Part shown: positions 55,001-64,000 of the stretch, in pieces
Layout: each line of letters opens with the position of its first letter
How positions within the stretch are numbered: the stretch's first letter is position 1
Assembly: GCA_037043015.1 (NCBI GenBank)
Contig: CM073330.1
Span: forward strand, 3,001,263 to 3,065,262
Length of the DNA stretch: 64,000 nt
Origin: Bryum argenteum
Lineage: Eukaryota > Streptophyta > Bryopsida > Bryales > Bryaceae
Reading direction: 5' to 3'
The notes under the pieces: model-generated
What the model was told of the DNA's origin: nothing
The model's database searches: none
The model's input: only the letters and a program-made list of their open reading frames with translations
Made by a program: the position numbers and the translations under genes

Positions 55001-56956
55001 AACATGATGTAAAGAAGAAGGATTATAAAGAGAAAGATGTGGAGAAGAAGGAATTCAAAGTTGAAGATTTAGAGAAGAAGGAAGTCAAAGAGAAGGATGT
55101 GGAGAAGAAGGAAGTCAAAGAGAAGGATGTGGAAAAGAAGGAAGTCAAAGAGAAGAATGTCAAGAAGAAGGAAACCAAAGTGAAAAATGTGGAGGAGAAG
55201 GAACTCAATGAGAAGGATGTTGAGGAGAAGGAATTCAAAGAGAAAGATGTTGAGAAGAAAGAGTTTCACACTAAAGAAAAGGAACTTGAAGGTAAAGAAT
55301 TTGGTCGGATTAAAGATAGAGAGCTAAAAGAGAAAGGAAAGGAAAGCAAGGAAGAAGGGAGTAAAGGGTCTAACGTTAAGGAGAGAGAATTCAAAGAGGA
55401 GAAGTTAATCAAGGGAGAAATTAAAAATGTAAACCTTGAAAGGAGTGATAAGAAAACCAAAGAGAAGGAGAAGGAGGAACTTTTAGAGGAGAAAGAGCTG
55501 AAAAAGAAGGAGGAAATGAAGAGAAAGAAAAAAGAGGAAGCAAAGAAAAAAGAGAAGGGATTGAAGGAAAAGGAGAATGAGGTAAAGAAGAAGAAAGAGG
55601 AGGTGAAGAAAAAAGAGAAGGAGCTAAAGGAAAAAGATAAAGAGGTAAAGATGAAAAGAGAGGAGGTGAACAAAAAAGGAAAGGAGGTGAAGAAAAAGGA
55701 GAAGGAGACAAAAGAAAAGAAGAAAAATATAAAGGTAAAAGAGAAAGAGGTGAAAAAGAAGGAGGAGGAGGTGAAAGAAAAGGAAAAAGAGGTAAAGAAG
55801 AAGAAAGAGGAGGTGAAAAAAGAGAAGGAGCTAAAGGAAAAAGAGAAAGAGGTAAAGAAGAAGAGAGAGGAGGTGAACAAAAAAGGAAAGGAGGTGAAGA
55901 AAAAGGAGAAGGAGAGGAAAGAGAAGGAGGGAAATATAAAGAAAAAAGAGAAAGAGGTGAAGAAGAAGGAGGAGGTGAAAGAAAAGGAAAAAGAGGTAAA
56001 GAAGAAGAAAGATGCGGTGAAAAAAGAGAAAGAGGTGAAGAAAAAGGAGCAAGAGATGAAAAGAAAGGTAAAAGATGTGAAAGAAAAGGAAAAAGAGGTA
56101 AAGAAGAAGAAAGAGGAGGAGGTGAAAAAAAAGAAGGAGGTGAAAAAAGAGGAAAAAGATGTGAAAGAAAAAGGGAAAGAGGTGAGAAAGACGAAGGAGG
56201 TGAAGGAAGAGGAGAAGGATGTAAAAGGAAAGGCAAGTATCAAAAGTGTACAAAAAAGAAGTGATAAAACAAATATTAAAGAGAATGAAATTGAATACAA
56301 CAAGAAGGATACATTTAAAGATGAGAATGTCCAAAAGAAGAAGATTGAGTACGATGAAGAGAAAGAAATGAAGGAAAAAGACATTTATAAAACGGAGGAG
56401 AAATCGAGCAAAGTAACACGCAAGTGTGTGACTTCTTTGGAGGGAATGACAAGCTTTATAAAGAAAAGCTTGCCTAAGGAGAAACACATCAAGGCTCTTG
56501 AAAGATCAAGTTCCATCAAGCTTGGTAATCACTATTACAAAATACTTTTCAAAGTATTATGCTCATTGTCTTGATTAATATGCAATGTTGTGGATATTCA
56601 TTCTTATGTTTATTCAATATTCTAACAAAGATATGTTGGCAGGTGAAAAAGAGGAGAACAAGAAGATAAAGTGGAAGTTGTTGGGTGTGAAGAAATATGA
56701 GAAAGCAGTGATATGCAAAAACAACATCTTCTTGTTTGCTATCTTCGAATGTCACGACATTAGTAAAACAAAAGGCAAGTACATCTATTACATTGAGTTG
56801 GAAGGCTCAAATGGCATTCATCGCAAAGAAATCCTCTCTTGTGATGAAGAAAAAAAAGCTGATGTGCATCGTAAAACCAAACTTGGATCCAAAGAACAGG
56901 TATCTTGTTTTTGGATAACCAATTCATTAGTATGGGCACCTGATGCTTTAGATTGA
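52036..56956 (+). CDS. BURP-domain secreted protein with about 800-residue Lys/Glu-rich repeat insertion inside the BURP domain
   Basis: Four exons (52036-52080, 52858-53291, 53937-56524, 56643-56956) join in frame to 1126 aa. Residues 1-25 look like a signal peptide (VVLLAIL, then AMAMVFTEAAG). Residues 30-145 are acidic and variable. The BURP domain starts at about 147 (FLPRFLAEKMPLS, then LLDIFHILYNSNLANMMFRT and the conserved Cys-Glu at 189-190). It is then interrupted by residues 191-989, almost purely Lys, Glu, Asp and Val. It resumes at KCVTSLEGM (990), LLGVKKYEKAVICKNNIF, ECH and YIYYIELEGSNG, and ends VSCFWITNSLVW. BURP proteins are plant-specific secreted or wall-associated proteins. 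The CH motifs are degraded: only the second of the four CH pairs survives. Reading through a possible donor at 56901 keeps an ending similar to the family's CHFLP/VVW end. Expression of the full protein is unproven. Confidence 0.82.
52499..52633. mobile_element. MITE family D, copy 2, in intron 1 of the BURP gene
   Basis: The right end tttgtctaataagacaac is the inverted match of the family start gttgtcttatcgaacaaa seen at 51457. The left end here is a decayed form (gtggtctcattaacaga). The interior has a nested inverted pair (tagataagatgtacat against atgcacatctcatcta). It lies wholly within the 777 bp first intron. Confidence 0.65.
54184..55260 (+). repeat. 30-bp coding repeat array (decapeptide KEKDVEKKEx)
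   Basis: About 35 units of 30 bp (core aaagagaaggatgt(t/a)gaga) encode decapeptides such as KEKDVEKKEY or KDKDVEKKEI. The tenth residue varies (Tyr, Ile, Val, Phe, Leu). Blocks of several units recur about 240 bp apart (near 54295 and 54535), showing a higher-order repeat. No stop or frame slip occurs. The array is the first half of the insert in the BURP domain. Confidence 0.9.
55440..56230 (+). repeat. Lys/Glu-rich coding array with about 7/14-residue period
   Basis: This is the second half of the BURP insert. Heptad-like words such as KEKEVKKKEE and KEEVNKKGKEVKKKEKE repeat, and long blocks recur (about 55640-55720 and 55845-55925). Composition is almost only Lys and Glu with Val at spaced positions, fitting a long charged single alpha-helix or coiled coil. 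The frame stays open throughout. Confidence 0.85.
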
Positions 56957-57279
56957 TGTCAAATTATGCTTAAAATATACGTGTATATAGAAGATGTGGG
57001 ATATTTATTACATACCTTCAGATCTCTATGAACTTTTTACCAATCGTTTTTTATTGTGATTAAAAGAAGGATGATTACACTTTATTGTTTCTGTGACAAC
57101 TTTATATTTACGCTAGTTATTATTATATTACGCTAAACACATTATGTTTGTGTGGTATATGTCAATGAAATATCAAACTGAAAATGGCGTCCTTCTCGAA
57201 TTTATGATTCATATAGTAAGATAGATTATTCTGTCATCATGCCAATAAAGCTAAAAGAATAAACTTATAAAAACATTAC

Positions 57280-57445
57280 TACTAGAAAATGGTGTCCAAA
57301 ATGTTGTCACTAATCACGCGCTTGAAATTAGTCAAATTACATGGAATCACTTATTTTTCCTACAACTTTGTATTCTTAAATCAATCAACACAAATACCAA
57401 TATTTCGAAATCTGCCCAAAACTGCCCAAATTCACCAAAAATTGA
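57280..57445 (+). mobile_element. Partial copy of the AAATGGTGTCCAAAAT MITE family
   Basis: It begins actactagaaaatggtgtcc and follows the 40780-40920 copy through aaaat, tgtc, aattaca-like, tttttcctacaac and accaatatt. The right arm is not present; the TTC microsatellite follows immediately, so the repeat may have expanded inside or at the edge of the element. Confidence 0.6.
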
Positions 57446-57460
57446 GGTATTACTTTCTTT

Positions 57461-57670
57461 TCTTCTTCTTCTTCTTCTTCTTCTTCTTCTTCTTCTTCTT
57501 CTTCTTCTTCTTCTTCTTCTTCTTCTTCTTCTTCTTCTTCTTCTTCTTCTTCTTCTTCTTCTTCTTCTTCTTCTTCTTCTTCTTCTTCTTCTTCTTCTTC
57601 TTCTTCTTCTTCTTCTTCTTCTTCTTCTTCTTCTTCTTCTTCTTCTTCTTCTTCTTCTTCTTCTTCTTCT

Positions 57671-57712
<42 letters not shown>
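57461..57712. repeat. TTC microsatellite (about 70 copies) followed by 40-nt poly-T
   Basis: About 210 bp of almost perfect TTC repeats (GAA on the minus strand) run straight into an unbroken run of 40 T. The whole 250 bp is one polypyrimidine strand. Apparent poly-Phe and poly-Arg or Glu frames across it are artefacts. Confidence 0.95.
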
Positions 57713-57713
<1 letters not shown>

Positions 57714-59565
57714 TTTCCTGCACATGTAGAAAAGGTAGTAAGGCATGATCTTACCATTTGGATTTTCAAACCCGTAAATTTTTATATGCCTTTTAATTGT
57801 TGAAAACGGGCCTTTGTATATGAATTTCAGCATACCTCCATGTGAAGACTAAAGCATATCTTCGAGTTTTCGAGATTGTGTAAGGGTAAAATTGCATAGA
57901 GATATTCCTTACTCACCTAGGAACAAAAATTGAAGATCAACATGTCGAATTTCCTTCCAAGTATGGTTTGTTTGTCCCCCAAAACCTTACTTCGCCATTT
58001 TACAGCATGGGAAAAAACTTTTTCGAACGTTACCATCTCACAATTGGGGTCTTGGGGAGGAATTTGAATCTAAGTTATGATATACATATTCATGTACAAG
58101 TTGGCTCCCTCGAGAGGGGGAAGTAGTATTGTTCTAATTTCCCCTTGTCCGGTGGCCATCGGGATATTAGCATTACGAACGAACACTTCATTCACGCCGG
58201 CTCCTTAGAAAGGACCGGAGTTTCTATCTATCTACAAGTTGGCTAGTACATCATGTGGTTACATATCTCAAAGCTTGTCAATATTCAAAAATTACACCTT
58301 GCATAAAAAGAGTGCGGTTTTGAGGGTGCTTGACTGTTTCGAGGCCGCTGCTCACCTTACGAGTATAAACAACTTCCCCTACGCACAGTAGTCGAAACCA
58401 AAATTCATGCAATGCCTCACAAGAGCCAATAAAATTCTCAATGAAACCACTATACACTTTGTCCTGACCTACCATATACACCATTTCCGACGAAAGCACA
58501 TTCCCTGAACCAATCCAACATGCTCCACAAGAAAGAAAAAAATTCATGAAACATCACTCTCAAGTAATAAAAAACAGTTGTTTTTAAAGTGCCTCTATCA
58601 TACCAGCTGGCCCATACTGGCCCCGCAATCAAATACCGACAAAGCCAATAGTCTACCCGTGGCCTACAGTAGTAGGTGGTCATGCCGGTTCTTTCTTTCT
58701 TCGCATCAACTAAACAATAATGATCGCACAAAACAATATTAATCCCTTGCCTACCCACAAGACAGTGCTCCGATCGGTGTTGGGCGGTGGTTGAAAAGCT
58801 GGCTAGGGAACTACACACAGTTGTTTCTTCGAAGGAAACTTGTGTCGTCAAAGTCGTCGATCAATCAATGAGCCTTTCGGTGTAGCACTGCAACACCTGA
58901 TGATCGAAAACACAGCTGGAGAGGTTAGTCAACTTGCTGATTCCCGTTCGCGGAGGCTACCGTTCAGGTGAACAGGAGTTTCATTACCATTTCATTCCCT
59001 CCGACCGTCTGGTTTCTACTTTCTTAGTTGTAGTTATTTCCACAGGATTTGAATTAGAGCTCCCTCTGAACACACTGTTTTTTCATTTTGTTTCTTTAGT
59101 CGAAAGTTCGAGATACAGATCGGGTTGTCAGGGGCAGCTTTCGATCCTCGAACAGTTGCTGCCTTGTAAAAGTTTAGACCTCGTTGAGTTTTCCAGTGTA
59201 GTGTTCTCCACAGTCACACCGACTTGAGCCTGGAATTCTTAACCTAGAGCTTCCTCTAAATTCATGCTCATACTGTTCTCTAAACGTTCTTTAGTCAGCC
59301 TGGAAAAAGACGTCGACTTCACCAGAAATTCGAAGTACTAAAGTAGATCGTGTTGCAACAGGTCGCTCTCGATCGTTCTAGCTGATTCAGATTTGGTTTT
59401 CAGCAACGATGTGACTGTTTAAACGGCTCCGGGGATGCGGAACTCTCTGTCGGTAGAAGACACGGACTAGGTTGTGCATGATCTGATTCGTAATTTGTGG
59501 GGGCACGATAACCTGCTTAGGTAGTACCAGGCTCTGAATAGTAACCGGTGCACTGTAAAGAAAGG

Positions 59566-61447
59566 ATGCGAGAAAGATTCATGGTTGAGTTGAGGTGGAG
59601 CAGGTTTCGGAGGTGGTGGCCATGTTTCCTCGGACCAGAAGACAAAGATCTAGATTCGACAGTGGACAGGAGGAGCACACATGATTTTGCAGCGTCAGAG
59701 GTTGGGCAGAAACAAAACAGTAGGAGTACTAGTACGAGTAGCAGTGTACAGGGAGGATACAATGAGTCGACTAGCCAGCACGAGGAGTATCGAAGACAAC
59801 AACCGAGGCGGGGTGCAGGAGCGGAGCCGTTCACGATGGCGGAGCTAGCGCGTGCGACTTCCAATTTCTCCCCGCACAACAAAATCGGCCAAGGTGGGTT
59901 TGGCATGGTGTACAGAGGTCGCCTTAAAGATGGCCGCGTTGTGGCTATCAAGCGTGGGAAGAAGGATACGTATGAGCAGCGCTTGTCTGTCGAGTTTCGG
60001 ACCGAAGTTGAAATGCTCTCTCAGGTACTTTCTCCTTGCCCCTCTCTCTCTCTCTCTCTTTTAGGGTTAGGGTTAAGCGAAGTGGGAGTAATTTCAGATG
60101 TCTGTGCATGCACAATAAGGGAACTTTTTCAATGATGCCTTAAATTTCAGCATGGGAAATTTGTAGTGAAGTTTTTAGTGCATGGGGATAGTATGGTAGG
60201 TGACTTGAAACCCACACAACTTCACTCTCAATAGATCCATCCAAGAAGGAGGTATATTATAGCTTCCACCTTCGTATTTCGATGTATTGAGGGTGTACCT
60301 TTTAGAATGATTGGTTGTGGGTACACTCATAAGATTCACTTCCAAAAAATATAACTAAATGAAGTTTTTTTCAAAATTGATAATGACATCTAGTACGTAC
60401 TTTGCACACTTTACAAAATTAACTCACTTGGCCACTCTCCAATGAGCAAAAATTTGAGTGGTTTCCAAGTCACTTAATATAAACCATTTTTGGACTTCTT
60501 TACATATTGTTATCAAATGGATTAAATGTAGATGTATAAGTTATTCTAAAGTAGTGACCTAAAACAAGGCCCTATGAGAACTTGGATGATTGAATTGTGG
60601 AGCTATGATGTACGTAGGTATGAATGAGCCTCCTTCGCTATTATGCTTAGTAGTGCTCCATTTTCAAGCACTCAATCTTTCCCTTTGAATTTGAAATGTT
60701 TCGGCTTGCGCATCAGATAGGGGAAGTTTCTGAAAGAATGACTCAGGCTCATAAAAAAGCCAAGGTTTCCTGATGTCACTTGATTGTGGCGTGTACTTTT
60801 GCTGAATGAAGGAAGGTTCAGCTTGAACAAGAATAGGTTCAATCCGATGTGTTTTTAATTCTGAAACTAAAACTTCACAATGTAAATAATTAGGTCATCA
60901 AGCCTCCCAATTTTATTAAGAGTTTCCAATCTTGTTTTGTAACATCAATCACACCATGAATTTTATCATATTATGCATGTACTCATCGTACTTGCCTTCA
61001 CGTTGTGCAGGTGGATCATTTAAACCTAGGAAAACTCATTGGTTACGTGGAAGAGAAAAATGAGCGCATCCTTGTTGTAGAGTACGTCCCAAATGGCAAC
61101 TTGGGTGAGCATTTGGAAGGAGTATACGGGAAAGTCCTCGACATGAGCACGCGGCTTGACATTGCCATTGATGTTGCGCATGCATTGACCTACCTCCATC
61201 TCTATGCAGATAGGCCCATCATACATCGAGATATCAAGTCTTCAAACATTCTTCTTACCGACACTTATCGTGCAAAAGTGTCGGATTTCGGATTCTCACG
61301 TGTGGGTCCTTCCACGGAAGTTGGTGCCACTCACGTTTCTACACAAGTAAAGGGAACAGCAGGTCAGTGATTTCAACTCCTCGTGCCTTTAACTTCAAAG
61401 AACTCACTTACCTTAAAGAACAATTTCACAAAGTTGATGTAAGAAAT

Positions 61448-61492
<45 letters not shown>

Positions 61493-62549
61493 CCCACTGA
61501 AAACCATCCTTTACATGGTCGAGATATAAACCAAGTTAGTGTAACATCCATAATTCTCCGATTCTTGAATGTAGATTGAAGCGTTGAACATCAGGAATAC
61601 ATCAACCATGAATTTGTTATTGCCTTCTTTTATGAGCCAATCCTGTCACCAGTCCTGATGCTTCATCCAGATTCCTCTTCTTTTAACAAGAATGGCATTA
61701 CCATTTCCATATGTAGAATCAGACATTTCTTCGTTTATTAAACCGAAGGCCAAGCTAGAAAACATGGGCAATAAAAGTGCTTTACATACTCATAACATGA
61801 TTCTGGTCCTGTTCCCTCATTTCAACATTTACAGTCATTTCTAAACCATTGTTTAGCTACCCAAATTAATGTATAAGAACCTAGAGTACGTTCACATTCA
61901 CCGAACACTTTCTTCAGAGTAGTCACATCGGTACAGTAACCGTTTGCTTGTACACCTCGTAACAACCATGTTGTGAGCCACTGAAAGATAGCACATTGCA
62001 TGTGTTGAACCCCAAGTAGAGGTGGGTAAAGACTCAACGGTATCCTTTATCATGTTCTTTCTAAAGAGTTTGTAGACAGTTTTGTTTTCAAGTTGAAAAT
62101 GAAATGAGAATTGCTGTGCAGGATACTTGGATCCGGAGTACCTAAACACGTACCAACTGAACACGAAGAGCGACGTATACTCGTTCGGCATTCTGTTAGT
62201 GGAGATACTGACAGGGCGGCGGCCAATAGAGCTGAGGAGGCGGAGCGAGGAGAGGGTGACAGTGCGGTGGGCGTTTCGGAAGTTCGTGGAGGGCAAAGTG
62301 GAGCAGGTGATGGACCCGAAGCTGGAGAGGTCGCCTGCCGCATTGAGCATCATCGACCGAGTGGCGGAGCTTGCGTTTGCATGCTCCGCTCCCACCAAAG
62401 GCGACCGACCCAGCATGAAGAAAGCGGCGGAGGTGCTCTGGGAGATTCGGAAAGACTATCTGGCTATGCTTCAGCAGCAGCAGCAGCAGGTCTCCAAGGC
62501 CGAAAGATCCGAAAGCACTCGGACCGATACTTCGTCTGCAACAGGATAG
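59566..62549 (+). CDS. Receptor-like cytoplasmic kinase, CRCK (calmodulin-binding) type
   Basis: A Ser/Thr kinase without signal peptide or membrane segment, expected to signal in the cytoplasm or at the plasma membrane. Three exons (59566-60024, 61011-61362, 62122-62549) give 412 aa. The N-terminal 85 residues are basic, then Ser/Thr/Gln-rich. The kinase domain begins FTMAELARATSNFS. Key parts are the Gly loop IGQGGFGMVYRG (107-118), the VAIKR Lys at 129, HRDIKSSN with Asp at 227, DFG at 245-247, GTAG then YLDPEY, and SDVYSFGILLVEILTGRRP. All catalytic residues are present (RD type). The stretch YEQRLSVEFRTEVEMLSQ, then EEKNERILVVEYVPNGNL, is close to Arabidopsis CRCK proteins. The short tail is Gln-rich (LQQQQQQ region). 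Calmodulin binding is inferred from the subfamily. Introns are 986 and 759 bp. Confidence 0.92.
61449..61492 (+). repeat. 44-nt poly-T in intron 2 of the kinase gene
   Basis: An unbroken T run lies about 85 bp after the donor site. No target duplication or element body was recognised beside it. Confidence 0.95.
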
Positions 62550-64000
62550 AATGATTACAACAGGTACCTTACATAGTTCGGTACCAACTCTTGCTTGGAT
62601 TTCCAAGCACCAAAAATTGCGTTGTTTGGATCTTGTATGCAATAGGTACATGGATTTACAAGTCTCTATAGTGAAGGCACCTTCCACTTTCGATGGTTTA
62701 GTTCCACAAGAGGATTTCAATGCACCAAAGATTGCGTTGTTTGAATCTTGTATGCAATAGTTACATGGTTTTTGGAGTTTCAAAGTAAAGATTCTTATGA
62801 TTGGGTGATAGTCTGGTTGGGGTACCCAAAAAGGTTGTCCCATGAACAATTGCACTCTATGCTGGTGTGACAAACATATCCATTTTTAAACTGTAATACA
62901 ATAAGACTTCATTAGATGTAGTTTTAGTTGTCTATACTTATAATGTATCAAGAAAAAAAATTAAAAATTAAAAAATAAATTTTGAAGTAATTTTATTTGA
63001 TTTTTTAGTTGAAAAAGTAAGTCATGTCCCAATAACCTAAAATCCATAGAATCAAGCAAATGGAATATCAACCATTTTTATTTTAATATAATTTTTGAAT
63101 ATGAACTACATCTTCTTGTATAGAATACAAAATAATTTATTTAATAATAAAAAAATTAATTCATTGTGCACTATAATGCCTGCAAATCCCCAAATTCAAC
63201 ACTTTTTCCCTCATCTATGAATGGATCCAAAAAAAATAAAAAATCTAAAAGAAAATCTATAGGCATATATACTTTGATTTCAGTGAGGTGCATGATATTT
63301 TATTTTCTATTTTAGGGTCTTTTTACTTGATTAAAATGACTAAATTAGACAAACTTTGGAGGCTTTCAATAAAAATAACCTAATTAGTGTGTCCAAAAAG
63401 TGATACCCCAAGCTTACCATTGCCCGATTCTATTATTTTTCTCTTGTGCCTTTCGTAAGGTACCTTACATGGTTCCATTCCATCTCTCAAGGGTGAGGAT
63501 TCCAATGCACCAAAGATTGCGTTGTTTGGATCTTGTATGCAATAGTTACATGGATTTACAAGTCTTTAAAGTTTTATATTGAAAGTACCTTCCACTTTGG
63601 ATGATTTGGTTCCAACGCTCAAGCAAGAGGATTCAATGCACCAAAGATTGCCTTGTTTGGATCTTATATACAATAGTTACACAAGATTACGAGTACCGAA
63701 CTTCTAAACGTAGTAGTTAGTAGGATTTTAAAAAATTTTATTTTCCTTCTTATGAAAACTAGTCAAAGAAAGGATTCAAAAATCAATCCATGGGTTTCAT
63801 GGTCGTACTATCTCTACAAGTGTAATGAAGATTTTCTGAAATATCATGGTGATTCAAAGTCTTGTTCTTAAGTATTTATACATAATTCATGAAGATGTTG
63901 TGATTTTAAAGAATGATTAAGAGTTGAATATTCTTGGATTCTTTCATACTGAATCCATTATTGCTCTTGAAGTGTTAGAAGTGTATATGAAATTGAGATA
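62550..64000. repeat. Kinase 3' flank with a dispersed 120-130 bp repeat
   Basis: Four related units share gcaccaaa(g/a)attgcgttgttt, g(g/a)atcttgtatgcaatag and ttacatgg. They lie near 62606, 62728, 63509 and 63639, arranged as two pairs separated by about 750 bp of very AT-rich DNA. Each also has ccttccact(tt) upstream. The first pair could lie in the kinase 3' UTR. No gene was seen. Confidence 0.65.

Larger units (their letters stand above)
56957..59565. other. Intergenic region between BURP and kinase genes
   Basis: It contains a partial MITE end at 57280, the TTC/poly-T tract, then about 1.8 kb without recognised genes. Minus-strand frames at 58278-58851 (up to 133 codons) resemble nothing I know. 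From about 59030 the kinase leader begins, with a diverged duplication of about 190 bp (gagct(c/t)cctct, tctttagtc). Confidence 0.5.

Noticed and set aside
53902-55269. Long minus-strand frames (up to 367 codons, Leu/Phe/Ile/Ser-rich) opposite the KE array
   Set aside because: They are the complement of a Lys/Glu repeat, open only because the A/G-rich strand has few stop complements. They look like artificial transmembrane repeats, and the plus strand has the BURP exons.
55266-56487. Minus-strand frames (271-372 codons, Ser/Phe/Pro-rich) opposite the second Lys-rich array
   Set aside because: Same compositional shadow effect in three frames at once; no domain and no splice logic.
56901-56956. 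Splice donor gtatct at the end of BURP exon 4
   Set aside because: No downstream exon with the family's final CH motif was found before the microsatellite. Reading through gives a plausible family-like end (VSCFWITNSLVW) and a stop, so I kept the unspliced end, with some doubt.
57289-57833. Poly-Phe, poly-Arg, poly-Glu and poly-Lys frames
   Set aside because: Translations of the TTC microsatellite and poly-T tract in different frames.
58278-58851. Minus-strand frames of 89 and 133 codons
   Set aside because: No recognisable motif, no supporting splice structure, overlapping frames.
1-64000. tRNA, rRNA, CRISPR array, bacterial operon or organelle genes
   Set aside because: None was recognised on either strand. 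The introns, transposons and gene families are those of plant nuclear DNA.

Overview
This window reads as nuclear DNA of a land plant. Six protein-coding loci can be assembled with GT-AG introns (two are GC-AG), and several belong to plant families: a BURP-domain protein, a CRCK-type receptor-like cytoplasmic kinase, a RIE1-like membrane RING E3 ligase and a PDS5 with a Tudor domain. The intergenic DNA is AT-rich and crowded with transposon remnants. Short dense introns and an aldehyde dehydrogenase with bacterial-looking motifs suggest a non-flowering plant (bryophyte, lycophyte or fern), but this is a weak inference and the species cannot be named.

Layout. 1-3077 (+): 3' part of an unrecognised coiled-coil protein gene. 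3078-5538: intergenic, with a 300 bp inverted-repeat element. 5539-17952 (-): a complete 33-exon PDS5 cohesin-regulator gene, 1718 aa after joining in one frame. 17953-36464: an 18.5 kb gene-poor block with degenerate tandem repeats, several TIR elements (Tourist-like, CACTA-like, foldback), a broken Ty3/gypsy chromovirus with both LTRs (26000-31813, minus), and a TGACG/GCGTTAA-rich tract that ends in a CACTA-like terminus near 33875. 36465-38328 (+): 4-exon membrane RING-H2 E3 ligase. 38329-42749: repeats and CACTA-like MITEs. 42750-44220 (+): 3-ketosphinganine reductase (sphingolipid synthesis). 44531-45442: a TIR element flanked by TA. 47031-49014 (+): aldehyde dehydrogenase. 52036-56956 (+): secreted BURP protein whose BURP domain is split by about 800 residues of Lys/Glu repeats. 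57461-57712: long TTC microsatellite plus poly-T. 59566-62549 (+): CRCK-like kinase. 62550-64000: AT-rich DNA with a dispersed 120-130 bp repeat.

The genes do not form a pathway; they are ordinary eukaryotic neighbours. The most unusual object is the BURP gene. All four exons join in frame (1126 aa), and the giant charged insert lies at one point of the domain, between the Cys-Glu of its N-terminal half and the Cys-x-x-Ser-Leu-Glu of its C-terminal half. Exon joins were worked out by hand from splice consensus, frame and family similarity; boundaries may be off by a base, and untranslated ends were not determined.
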